The notes under the pieces were generated by a model. That model ran no database searches. It was not told the DNA's origin and worked only from the letters and a program-made list of their open reading frames with translations. A stretch of 18,333 bases of DNA from Acidobacteriota bacterium (lineage in GTDB: Bacteria; Acidobacteriota; Terriglobia; Terriglobales; Acidobacteriaceae). Shown piece after piece: positions 7,752 to 14,696 of this stretch. The position numbers and the translations under genes are program-made. The stretch's first letter is position 1. Each line of letters begins with the position of its first letter. The stretch is from the NCBI GenBank assembly GCA_023441255.1, contig JAEZPW010000356.1, positions 1 to 18,333 on the forward strand, given 5' to 3'.

Positions 7752-8843
7752 TTAACGCGGGAGCGCCGAAGTGCAGACCGTCTCCACGCTGGTCGGCCCA
7801 GGGCTGGTGAAGTACTTATGCTGAAGAAAGAAGGCGACATTCACCAATCCGATCATCACAGGCACTTCCACCAAGGGGCCGATCACCGCCGCAAACGCCG
7901 CGCCGGAGTTGATGCCAAACACCGCAACAGCAACTGCAATCGCCAGCTCGAAGTTGTTCGAGGCTGCGGTAAAAGAGAGGGTCGCTGTTTTGGAGTAGTC
8001 CGCACCAAGCTTCTTGCCCATATAGAAGGAGACGAGAAACATCAGGACGAAATAGATCAGCAGCGGTATCGCTATCCGCAGCACGTCCAGTGGAAGCCGA
8101 ACGATGTACTCGCCTTTCAGCGAAAACATAATCACGATCGTGAACAGAAGGGCGATGAGCGTGAGCGGACTGACGCGGGGCACAAAGTTGCGTTCGTACC
8201 AGACTCGCCCCTTCGCTCGCACCAATGCCGTGCGTGTAAGGAATCCGGCGAGGCAAGGGACCCCAAGATATATGAATACGCTCCTGGCGATCTGGCGGAT
8301 GGAAATGTCCACAACCGCGCCTTTCAAGCCGAAATGCGCAGGCAGCACAGTGACGAACACCCAGGCATAGAGCGAGTAGAAGAAGACTTGGAACAGCGAG
8401 TTGAACGCGACCAGGCCGGCCGCATACTCAGTGTCACCCTTTGCCAGTTCGTTCCACACGATCACCATGGCGATACAGCGAGCCAGGCCGATCATGATCA
8501 ACCCGGCCATGTATTCGGGGTAGTCGCGTAGGAAGACAATCGCCAGAACAAACATCAGCACTGGACCGATGATCCAGTTTTGGACGAGTGAAAGTCCCAA
8601 CACACGTCCGTTGCGAAAGACTTCGTGTAACTCCTCGTACCTGACCTTCGTGAACGGCGGGTACATCATTACTATCAACCCGATGGCAATAGGAATCGAA
8701 GTGGTTCCTATGCTGAAGCCGTTGAGGAACGGCACGATTCCCGGCACGAGCCAGCCAGCGCCGACGCCGATGGCCATGGCTGCAAAGATCCAGGCGGTAA
8801 GGTATCGATCAACGAATCCGAGTCGGCGTGTGGTCTCGCTCAT
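7752..8843 (-). CDS. acr3: Arsenite efflux permease, ACR3 family
   Basis: 363 residues with about ten hydrophobic helices. The hallmark Cys lies in ARCIAMVIVWNELAKGD (Cys123) and the conserved Glu in PLVEVPVMIGLV (Glu326), matching the two functional residues known for Acr3; the segment SFTAASNNFELAIAVAV is also typical. It exports As(OH)3, and sometimes antimonite, across the inner membrane using the proton gradient. I start at ATG 8843 rather than a longer in-frame start at 8924, because 8843 lies one base after the arsR stop (TGATATG) and gives the usual N-terminus MSETTRRLGFVDRYL; the longer version would run back inside arsR. Translation is probably coupled to arsR. Confidence 0.96.
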   Translation of the reverse strand: MSETTRRLGFVDRYLTAWIFAAMAIGVGAGWLVPGIVPFLNGFSIGTTSIPIAIGLIVMMYPPFTKVRYEELHEVFRNGRVLGLSLVQNWIIGPVLMFVLAIVFLRDYPEYMAGLIMIGLARCIAMVIVWNELAKGDTEYAAGLVAFNSLFQVFFYSLYAWVFVTVLPAHFGLKGAVVDISIRQIARSVFIYLGVPCLAGFLTRTALVRAKGRVWYERNFVPRVSPLTLIALLFTIVIMFSLKGEYIVRLPLDVLRIAIPLLIYFVLMFLVSFYMGKKLGADYSKTATLSFTAASNNFELAIAVAVAVFGINSGAAFAAVIGPLVEVPVMIGLVNVAFFLQHKYFTSPGPTSVETVCTSALPR

Positions 8844-8844
8844 A

Positions 8845-9258
8845 TCAAGAGCTCTCGCGTACAAGTTCTGCAGTCGGGCTGGGAACGGGTGCGCCCAGCA
8901 GGCGCACAAATTTCTGAGGCGCACAGCAGACGCGGCTTAGGCGAGCGCGATCCTTCTGCATGTCCTTGTCTTCCGTGAGCCAACGCAGCGTATCGATGAG
9001 AACCTGGCGAGCAAACTGGTTCTCCGGAGCCACGATCTTGTAGTGCATCCATTTGCCTTCGCGGCGAGCTTCCACAAGGCCGGTCCGGCGTAAATACGCG
9101 AGATGGCGCGAGATCGTCGGTTGGGGCGCGTCCAGAATCTCCACGAAGTAGCAGACGCAAACCTCCTGTTCGGCCATGAGGTTTAACAATCGCAGCCGAG
9201 TGCGATCTGCCAGCCCTGCAAAGAAGCGTTCCATGACCCCTAGATTCTTGTCCGGCAT
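8845..9258 (-). CDS. arsR: ArsR/SmtB family metalloregulatory repressor
   Basis: 137 residues from ATG 9258, which has GGGAG upstream; an in-frame start at 9390 would run through the promoter region and is rejected. Winged helix-turn-helix: LADRTRLRLLNLM, then recognition helix QPTISRHLAYLRRTGLV (about 46-62). The sensor motif EVCVC gives Cys34 and Cys36; the third Cys of the E. coli ELCVCDLC site is absent. A vicinal Cys111-Cys112 pair near the C-terminus may complete a trivalent site. ArsR dimers bind inverted repeats and release DNA when As(III) or another soft metal binds. It is the first gene of the ars operon and faces the cysteine-rich peptide-hgcAB operon across 114 bases, so it probably regulates both. 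Confidence 0.95.
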   Translation of the reverse strand: MPDKNLGVMERFFAGLADRTRLRLLNLMAEQEVCVCYFVEILDAPQPTISRHLAYLRRTGLVEARREGKWMHYKIVAPENQFARQVLIDTLRWLTEDKDMQKDRARLSRVCCAPQKFVRLLGAPVPSPTAELVRESS

Positions 9259-9278
9259 CTTGGATCTCCCAGGCCGAA

Positions 9279-9306
9279 ATGATAGCACACATATTCGCCT
9301 TGACAA
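9279..9306 (-). promoter_or_regulatory. Promoter of arsR-acr3-arsC
   Basis: On the minus strand: TTGTCA (9301-9306), 16-base spacer, TATCAT (9279-9284), 20 bases before the arsR ATG. Its -35 box overlaps the -35 box of the opposite promoter almost completely. Confidence 0.65.
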
Positions 9307-9310
9307 ATAT
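9291..9310. promoter_or_regulatory. Imperfect inverted repeat over both -35 boxes, candidate ArsR operator
   Basis: ATATTCG-CCTTGA-CAAATAT: seven-base arms with one mismatch. It covers the -35 boxes of both divergent promoters and shares the ATTCG core with the downstream perfect repeat, so one regulator could silence both directions. Confidence 0.5.
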
Positions 9311-9329
9311 ATCCAGCTCGGCCTATAGT
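9300..9329 (+). promoter_or_regulatory. Promoter of the cysteine-rich peptide-hgcA-hgcB operon
   Basis: TTGACA (9300-9305), 18-base spacer, TATAGT (9324-9329); predicted start near 9336, giving a leader of about 37 bases with AAGGAG seven bases before ATG 9373. Confidence 0.7.
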
Positions 9330-9340
9330 TCTCTCCATCA

Positions 9341-9358
9341 TATTCGCATACGCGAATA
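9341..9358. promoter_or_regulatory. Perfect inverted repeat, candidate ArsR operator of the hgc operon
   Basis: TATTCGC-ATAC-GCGAATA: two perfect seven-base arms with a four-base spacer, just after the predicted +1 of the plus-strand promoter and before the ribosome binding site. Size, AT-rich ends and location fit an ArsR/SmtB box. Confidence 0.7.
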
Positions 9359-9372
9359 CAAGGAGAACGGAG

Positions 9373-9555
9373 ATGGAAAACACGAACCAATCAAACGCGA
9401 TAGTGAGCCGCTTTTTCAAGACAATCGGATTGATCATGGCGGATGTCTGGAACACGGCCCAGACCTGCGGTTTCTGCTGCGGCATCAGGTTCGATCGTGA
9501 AAAGCGCGGCGACGATATGCCCACCCCCAGCAGTTGCTGCGGCGTGCGGGTATAA
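9373..9555 (+). CDS. Small cysteine-rich protein, first gene of the hgcAB operon
   Basis: 60 residues, not recognised. AAGGAG seven bases before ATG 9373 is one of the best ribosome binding sites in the window, and the gene starts directly after the candidate operator, so it is very likely translated. The N-terminal half (about 8-30) could form an amphipathic helix (IVSRFFKTIGLIMADVWNTAQ). Five cysteines follow: Cys32, Cys35-Cys36 in TCGFCCG and Cys55-Cys56 in SSCCG near the end. Vicinal cysteine pairs are common ligands for soft metals such as Hg(II), As(III) and Cu(I). It lies 41 bases before hgcA on the same predicted transcript. A role in binding or delivering metal to HgcA/HgcB, or in sensing, is an inference only. 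Confidence 0.75.
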   Translation: MENTNQSNAIVSRFFKTIGLIMADVWNTAQTCGFCCGIRFDREKRGDDMPTPSSCCGVRV

Positions 9556-9596
9556 GGCAGGAACTTAGTTTATTCAGGTGGAAAGAGAAGGTCGCC

Positions 9597-10637
9597 ATGA
9601 GCCAAACATCTTGCGGTTGCAGCTCCGCCACATGCCAGATCTCGCCTGCACCGGTCGGAACCGAGCCGATCGCCGGAACATTAGACACCAGAGCCTCCTG
9701 GCGCGACGTGCTAGGCGGCTGGAAAGCTCGCTGGGGCATCGGGCGCATGCGCTATCAAGTTCCGGCGGGGCTGTACCGGGTCGGTCAGCCGAACGCTGAT
9801 TCGCCGGTTCTTGTCACGGCCAACTACAAACTGACGGTCGACAAAGTCCGAAAAGAACTGGGTGGCTTGAACACCTGGCTTCTGGTCCTCGAAACAAAGG
9901 GTGTGAACGTGTGGTGTGCCGCCGGTAAAGGGACATTCGGCACCGACGAACTGGTTCGCCGCATCCGGGCTGTCAATCTGAAAGACATCGTCAGGCACCG
10001 CAAACTTGTGTTGCCGCAACTTGGCGCAACTGGCGTGGCGGCACATAAGGTGAAACGCGCGACCGGGTTCTCCGTTCATTACGGACCTGTCCGGGCACGC
10101 GACATCCAGGAGTACCTGGCAGCAGGAATGAAGGCCACCGTAGCCATGCGGCGCGTCACGTTCACCTGGAAAGAGCGCATCGTGCTGACCCCAGTCGAGA
10201 TTGTTGGCGGCATGAAATGGGCGCTCGTAGCTGCGGCTGTGCTCGCCATCCTCGACGTCATTCGCCATCATCATCTCACCCTGCATCTCGCCATCGACAT
10301 TGTGCCCTTTGTCGCTGCTGTTCTTACTGGCGGAGTATTGGTCCCGTTGTTTCTTCCTTTGCTGCCGTTCAGGGCATTTGCTCTGAAGGGAGCCGTCGCG
10401 GGAATCATGCTGGCCATTGCCTTGCTGTTGTTGCTGCCGATGGGAGGCCTCACCGAGGCCGCTGGAGTGGTACTTATCACCCTGGCCATAACTTCCTACA
10501 TGGCCATGATGTTCACTGGCTCGACGACGTTCACAACACTCGCCGGGGCCAAACTCGAAGTCCATCACGCCTTGCGTCCAATACTGATCTCCGCAGGGAC
10601 GGGAGCCGTACTTCGCGTAGCTGCAGCATTCGTCTAG
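9597..10637 (+). CDS. hgcA: Mercury methyltransferase HgcA (membrane corrinoid protein)
   Basis: 346 residues. The diagnostic cap-helix motif NVWCAAGK occupies 104-111; Cys107 would be the lower axial ligand of the corrinoid cobalt. The soluble corrinoid domain covers about 50-195. Five hydrophobic helices follow (about 205-223, 229-252, 262-282, 285-307, 328-345), as in known HgcA, together with the FTGSTTFTTLAG segment. HgcA transfers a methyl group from its corrinoid to Hg(II), giving methylmercury. The N-terminus is cysteine-rich (Cys6, Cys8, Cys13). ATG 9597 is chosen for the AGAGAAGG site just upstream; an in-frame ATG at 9534 lacks one and overlaps the small gene. hgcB follows 13 bases later. 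CFeSP/CdhD-type corrinoid proteins are distant relatives but lack the membrane domain and this Cys motif. Confidence 0.96.
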   Translation: MSQTSCGCSSATCQISPAPVGTEPIAGTLDTRASWRDVLGGWKARWGIGRMRYQVPAGLYRVGQPNADSPVLVTANYKLTVDKVRKELGGLNTWLLVLETKGVNVWCAAGKGTFGTDELVRRIRAVNLKDIVRHRKLVLPQLGATGVAAHKVKRATGFSVHYGPVRARDIQEYLAAGMKATVAMRRVTFTWKERIVLTPVEIVGGMKWALVAAAVLAILDVIRHHHLTLHLAIDIVPFVAAVLTGGVLVPLFLPLLPFRAFALKGAVAGIMLAIALLLLLPMGGLTEAAGVVLITLAITSYMAMMFTGSTTFTTLAGAKLEVHHALRPILISAGTGAVLRVAAAFV

Positions 10638-10650
10638 AGAGGGGACAATC

Positions 10651-10926
10651 ATGCGCTATCTACTGAATGGTCACTCGCTCGTTCTCGACGCGGCACTTTG
10701 CAGCGGTTGCGGCCGATGCGAGGAGGTCTGCCCACATGCAGTGTTCTCTATCGTGAATCGCAAAGCCGTGATTGCCAAGCGAGAGAACTGCATGGAGTGC
10801 GGGGCGTGTCGGATGAACTGTCCCGCCAATGCTATCGAAGTATCGGCCGGCGTCGGCTGCGCCGCAGCCATCATCAACAGCATGCGTGGCAAAAACAATG
10901 GATGCGTGAGCTGCGATTGCGGGTAA
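10651..10926 (+). CDS. hgcB: HgcB, 2[4Fe-4S] ferredoxin partner of HgcA
   Basis: 91 residues with two cluster motifs: CSGCGRCEEVCP (Cys17, 20, 23, 27) and CMECGACRMNCP (Cys47, 50, 53, 57). After these come GVGCAAA with Cys70, the extra conserved Cys of HgcB, and a C-terminal cysteine group CVSCDCG (Cys85, 88, 90). Ordinary bacterial ferredoxins lack these last two features. HgcB is thought to reduce the HgcA corrinoid to Co(I) and possibly to hand Hg(II) over from its terminal cysteines. GAGGGG lies six bases before ATG 10651, and the gap to hgcA is 13 bases, so the two are co-transcribed. Both genes are intact, so methylation capacity is expected. Confidence 0.96.
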   Translation: MRYLLNGHSLVLDAALCSGCGRCEEVCPHAVFSIVNRKAVIAKRENCMECGACRMNCPANAIEVSAGVGCAAAIINSMRGKNNGCVSCDCG

Positions 10927-11069
10927 GACGCAGATCCAACCTGTATCCTTTTTCTTTCTGTGTTCGTCCTCGCAATTCTGACGCTAGCTTCTCAGTGACT
11001 AGGGCACCAAATGCGAGCCAGTACCCGGAATGTACCGAAGCTCACCGGTGAATTACTCAGCCCACGCCC

Positions 11070-11096
11070 CGTTCTGCCGTTGCGGACGGCGGGACG
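11070..11096. terminator. Stem-loop between convergent hgcB and histidine kinase genes
   Basis: Eleven-base stem (CGTTCTGCCGT / ACGGCGGGACG, two G-T pairs) with a five-base loop, six bases after the kinase stop. No T run on either side, so its role as a terminator is weakly supported. Confidence 0.35.
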
Positions 11097-11101
11097 CAGA
11101 C

Positions 11102-12874
11102 TCATGCCGCAGAGGTTTCGTGCGATCCCGAGCCGGAATCGCGATTGAGGCATTCTCGTACCGTGCTGATGAGTGTCTCCGGCCTTACTGGCTTCCAAAT
11201 GATTACATCCGCGGCCCCTTGATCGATCAGGTCGGTATAACCGGAAAAATAGACGACTTTGGCGTCGGGGCGAGACTCCCGGATAATCCGGGCTGCTTCC
11301 GGGCCATTCATCCGGGGCATGACAACATCGGTCAACACCAGGTCTATCTCTCCCTGGTGCGCCTGGGCAATGTCAACGGCTTGAAGTCCATCCCTCGCCG
11401 GCAATATCGTCAAGCCCTTAGCTCTAAGGATCTCGGCCATCATCTCGCGAACGGCGTCCATGTCTTCAACGAGCAGGACCGTCCCGGTCATCGCATGTGG
11501 CGTGGCAGTCGGGAGATCATTCTGTCCTTCAGCTCTCTTGTGCGGCACGCGCGGGAACTGTAGCGTGAAGCGCGTACCTTCGTTGACGTGACTTGTTACT
11601 GAGATTTCGCCGCCGCTCTGTTTCACGATTCCGTAGACCGTTGACAACCCCAGGCCCGTGCCGCCGGTTCGCTGTTTTGTGGTGAAGAACGGCTCGAAGA
11701 TGCGCTCTTTTGTCGCTTCATCCATTCCGGAACCGGAGTCGCTAATGGCCAGGTAGGCATGCTCGCCTGTCGTCCCACGTTCGACCGTGGCAAGTTCGTC
11801 CTTCGCATGGCCTACTTCAAGCGTCAAGGTCCCACCTCCAGGCATCGCGTCCTGGGCGTTAACCACGAGGTTGATGATCGCTTGTTCGAGTTGCGATCGA
11901 TCCACCTCGATGCACTCTTCTTCCTGGCTGGAACTGACGTGCAGCTCGATATTGTCGCTGAGGAGTTGGCGCAATTCGGGCTGCATCTCACCAAGCACAA
12001 CATTCAGATCGATAGGCTCCCGGCGCAGAGTCTGCTTACGGCTGAACGCGAGCAGTTGCGCAACGAGCTTGCGGGCTCGATCCGCGGCTTTCAATATCTG
12101 TTCAGCGCGTTTCGGCACCTCGTCGAGGTTGGCGCTCGTCCCAATCATGCTCGCATAACCCACGATGATCGCAAGCTCATTGTTGAAGTTGTGAGCCACC
12201 CCGCCCGCGAGTTGCCCGAGCGCGTTGATCTTCTGGGAGTGCAAAAGCTGTTCCGTGAGCTTCGCGCGCTCTTCCTCGCTCTTGGTCAATTCTGAGATAT
12301 CTACAAAGTATGCGGTTCTCTCATTCATTTGCCCCAATAGGGCCAGGCCGCCGATTATCGGGACGCGCGAACCATCTCTTCTCAGCAGCTCGAACCTGTG
12401 GAGTTCGGTCCGGCCGTGCGCCTGCAACTCCTCCTGCGCCTGCTCCATCGTGAAGGCGCACTCTCTGGAAACGAGCGTCCACACATCCGTTCCGATCAAT
12501 TCCGCGCGGTCGTAGCCCAGGAGCTGGCACAGGGCCTCGTTTGCGTACTCGATCTTCTTGTCCTCGCCCCAGGACGCAATCCCGATCAGCCCCGACTCTC
12601 GTAGTAGTTGCAGCTTGGACTCTGCGATCAGACGCTGCGAGACTTCGTCCCGTTCCATCGAACGTATCGCCAGAAGCAGCAGAGCGCCACTTACGGCTAC
12701 ATACAACAAGCCCTTTCCTGTTTGGAGCAGCCAAAAGTGCCGGGTGCCGGCGACGAGCTGCAACACGTAATCAGACAACACCACCCAGAACGCAGACCAG
12801 ACCACGAACGCTACGGCTGTGCGCGTCGCTCGTGACCGCATGGTCAAGGGGAATGTTAGGTCCCGTCGCCGCAT
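11102..12874 (-). CDS. Membrane PAS hybrid histidine kinase with C-terminal receiver
   Basis: 590 residues. Two hydrophobic helices (about 17-40 and 52-71) with only a short loop between them suggest no sizeable extracytoplasmic sensor. A PAS domain spans about 85-200. HisKA follows with His228 in LAGGVAHNFNNELA (most relatives have HDFNN), then HATPase_c with the N box NLVVNAQDA, DSGSGM (379-384) and GTGLGL (405-410). The receiver (about 463-575) has Glu470/Asp471, phospho-acceptor Asp516 in VLTDVVMP, Ser544 and Lys561. The output would be phosphotransfer to an unlinked regulator, as no DNA-binding partner is adjacent. ATG 12874 has AAGG six bases upstream; an in-frame ATG at 12841 lacks one. 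The gene is convergent with hgcB, and no functional link is evident. Confidence 0.95.
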   Translation of the reverse strand: MRRRDLTFPLTMRSRATRTAVAFVVWSAFWVVLSDYVLQLVAGTRHFWLLQTGKGLLYVAVSGALLLLAIRSMERDEVSQRLIAESKLQLLRESGLIGIASWGEDKKIEYANEALCQLLGYDRAELIGTDVWTLVSRECAFTMEQAQEELQAHGRTELHRFELLRRDGSRVPIIGGLALLGQMNERTAYFVDISELTKSEEERAKLTEQLLHSQKINALGQLAGGVAHNFNNELAIIVGYASMIGTSANLDEVPKRAEQILKAADRARKLVAQLLAFSRKQTLRREPIDLNVVLGEMQPELRQLLSDNIELHVSSSQEEECIEVDRSQLEQAIINLVVNAQDAMPGGGTLTLEVGHAKDELATVERGTTGEHAYLAISDSGSGMDEATKERIFEPFFTTKQRTGGTGLGLSTVYGIVKQSGGEISVTSHVNEGTRFTLQFPRVPHKRAEGQNDLPTATPHAMTGTVLLVEDMDAVREMMAEILRAKGLTILPARDGLQAVDIAQAHQGEIDLVLTDVVMPRMNGPEAARIIRESRPDAKVVYFSGYTDLIDQGAADVIIWKPVRPETLISTVRECLNRDSGSGSHETSAA

Positions 12875-13363
12875 AGTGGCCTTCCAGTGCTCCGAGTGAG
12901 ATGCCGTTCTCGCGGACGCTGGCCAACTCTATACCACCGTAGTGCAGGTATGGATTTGTCGCCTGTGACAAATTGAACATTGGCTCCGATTCATGCGTCA
13001 TCGTGCACCATGAATACGCGGATACACGTGAAGCGCATGGACTCGCAACTCTCATTATCTATGGCGCAGCACTCGATTTGTTGAGGGGTAGTCATACCGC
13101 CTGCGATATGTCGGGTTCCTGATGACGGCGTGTGCAGCTGTAAACCGTTGTCATTGCCGGTCGATATCGGGGGGGCACTCTGGTCAGAGCACGTTTTCAT
13201 CACCCACGGCCACGCATCTAATCGGGCAAAGTGAAAAGGAGCGGGTTGCTCTTCGATTCTCCTTCTTCCGGGAGGACGACCTTCGGCGCGCACGACTCCA
13301 CGAGCAACGAGCCAATCTGTGATCCCTCGCCAAAGCCGTTTGTAAGGAGGCGGATAACGAGAG
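12875..13363. other. 489-base intergenic region, no gene recognised
   Basis: Upstream region of the kinase (minus) and of the plus-strand cluster starting at 13364. Short frames here show no motif or ribosome binding site. The pair GTTGCTC (about 13245) and GAGCAAC (about 13302) is an inverted repeat with a long loop. No clear promoter could be picked by eye. Confidence 0.5.
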
Positions 13364-13630
13364 ATGGCAAATACCAGGTACTTTCACCCTCAGGAACTCC
13401 GAACACACGATCACAAGGGAAAGGTTAGGAACGCAGTCGTCTTCGGGACAGTAAACCGTCGGTCAAAAGATCACTTACCCGCAATACAGCACCCTGAACA
13501 GTTCATGGCTCTATTTCCGGAGGGCGTACGCGGACCTGTAACGCGTCGCGTGCGATTGGATGAAGCGCCCGGATGCTGCCTCAAAACCGCGCAATCTGGA
13601 ACGGTACTGCAGATGAGCCGCGCGGCCTGA
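13364..13630 (+). CDS. Small hypothetical protein
   Basis: 88 residues, not recognised. It is rich in His, Arg and Lys at the start, with a vicinal Cys pair near residues 71-72 (APGCCLKTA), no signal peptide and no membrane segment. An AAGGAGG lies about 13 bases before ATG 13364, rather far. The stop is one base before the ribosome binding site of the next gene, which supports membership in the cluster. Codon third positions are not clearly GC-rich, so coding status is uncertain. Confidence 0.5.
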   Translation: MANTRYFHPQELRTHDHKGKVRNAVVFGTVNRRSKDHLPAIQHPEQFMALFPEGVRGPVTRRVRLDEAPGCCLKTAQSGTVLQMSRAA

Positions 13631-13642
13631 TGGAGGATGTAC

Positions 13643-14308
13643 GTGACACAGCCACAGACAACGACTTCTAGGGAGAGATCAGGTAAATGGCTCGATATCT
13701 CCATGCCGATCCATCCTGGGATGGTTGTTTTTCCTGACAATCCATCCATCGAAATCGACACGATCGCTCACGTAGATCGAGGAGATAACTACACACTTTC
13801 CGAGCTCACGATGGGGAGTCACACGGGAACTCACATCGATGCGCCGATTCACTTCTTGCCCGGCGGAGCCACCGCCGAGGAAGTTCCTTTAGAACATCTG
13901 ATCGGGCCTGCACGCGTGATCGAGATCAAAGATCCCGACGCCGTCAAAGCTGAGGAGCTTCGGGTCCACAACTTAGGTGATCGCGAGCGTCTGCTGTTTA
14001 AGACGTCTAACTCGCAGCGGTTCTCGACCAGTTCTGAATTCGTTCACGACTTCGTATACATCGCCGAGGATGCCGCTTCCTATCTCGCCAGCCTGAACAC
14101 ATTGGCGGTGGGCATCGACTCTCTATCGGCAGGTAACCCCGAAACACACCGAACGCTTCTCAGGGCGGGTGTCGTGATCGTTGAAGGATTGAACCTGACA
14201 GGCATTTCTCAGGGTCGCTACGAGTTGTTATGCCTTCCTCTAAAGATTTTAGGAGGCGATGGGGCACCCGCGCGAGCTTTGCTGAGAGTCTCCGACGCTG
14301 CCGCTTAG
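13643..14308 (+). CDS. Cyclase/kynurenine formamidase-like metal-dependent hydrolase
   Basis: 221 residues of the cyclase family (PF04199; KynB-like). The metal-binding signature HTGTHIDAPIHF lies at 60-71. Other family marks are LDISMPIHPGMVVFP near the start, ETHRTLL (His169) and VEGLNL (Glu182), and the end GGDGAPARALL. Members hydrolyse cyclic or formyl amides such as N-formylkynurenine, or related substrates. With no other tryptophan-catabolic gene nearby, the substrate is open. I choose GTG 13643 because GGAGG lies six bases before it; the in-frame ATG at 13637 touches that GGAGG and could not use it. Confidence 0.88.
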   Translation: MTQPQTTTSRERSGKWLDISMPIHPGMVVFPDNPSIEIDTIAHVDRGDNYTLSELTMGSHTGTHIDAPIHFLPGGATAEEVPLEHLIGPARVIEIKDPDAVKAEELRVHNLGDRERLLFKTSNSQRFSTSSEFVHDFVYIAEDAASYLASLNTLAVGIDSLSAGNPETHRTLLRAGVVIVEGLNLTGISQGRYELLCLPLKILGGDGAPARALLRVSDAAA

Positions 14309-14357
14309 ACCAAAGGCTGCGTAGGAGAGCGAGAACCAAGAGACACGGAGATGGCTG

Positions 14358-14696
14358 ATGACAGCACATGAGGTCTTCCAACAGCACCAATTTCAGAAGT
14401 ATGAACCACTCCTGCGCGGAGTCACTGGAACCTATCTATTCGAGATTGAGCATGCTGGATACTGGTTCATTGCTGTTCGGGACGGCGCGATCCGGATCGA
14501 AGAGGTTCCGCACGATGCAGACTGCACGATCTGCTGTGATGAACCCGATTTTATCGACATTATCGAGGGGCACCGTAACCTGATCACGGCCGCTATGCAG
14601 GATCGCGTCAAGATCCGCGGCGACATCACACTGGCGCAAAAGTTTCATGGACTAGTCACTGCCATGGTTGACAGCAAGAGACAGGAGGCAGCATGA
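14358..14696 (+). CDS. SCP2 sterol-binding-like domain protein
   Basis: 112 residues, about the size of a single SCP2 domain. It shows the pattern of a hydrophobic N-terminal helix, strands YLFEIEHAGYWFIAVRDGAIRIEE, then CTICCDEPDFIDIIEG and the helix RVKIRGDITLAQKFHGLV, typical of SCP2-like lipid-carrier folds. Fatty acid or other hydrophobic ligand binding would be expected; bacterial single-domain members are poorly characterised. CGGAG lies seven bases before ATG 14358. Its stop overlaps the next ATG in ATGA, so its translation is coupled to the glycosidase gene. Confidence 0.75.
   Translation: MTAHEVFQQHQFQKYEPLLRGVTGTYLFEIEHAGYWFIAVRDGAIRIEEVPHDADCTICCDEPDFIDIIEGHRNLITAAMQDRVKIRGDITLAQKFHGLVTAMVDSKRQEAA

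Noticed and set aside
7818..8531. Plus-strand open frame of 237 codons
   Set aside because: Antisense to acr3, which has the correct family residues and membrane profile.
9597..10637. CFeSP/CdhD (Wood-Ljungdahl corrinoid protein) as identity of the hgcA gene
   Set aside because: The Cys-containing cap-helix motif, the five C-terminal membrane helices and the adjacent HgcB-type ferredoxin are specific to HgcA, and no other acetyl-CoA pathway gene is near.
9711..10652. Minus-strand open frame of 313 codons
   Set aside because: Antisense to hgcA; His/Gln/Arg-rich translation without motifs, explained by the hydrophobic coding on the other strand.
13231..13428. Plus-strand 65-codon frame overlapping the start of the 13364 gene
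   Set aside because: Weak GTG start, overlaps a better-placed frame, and no motif.
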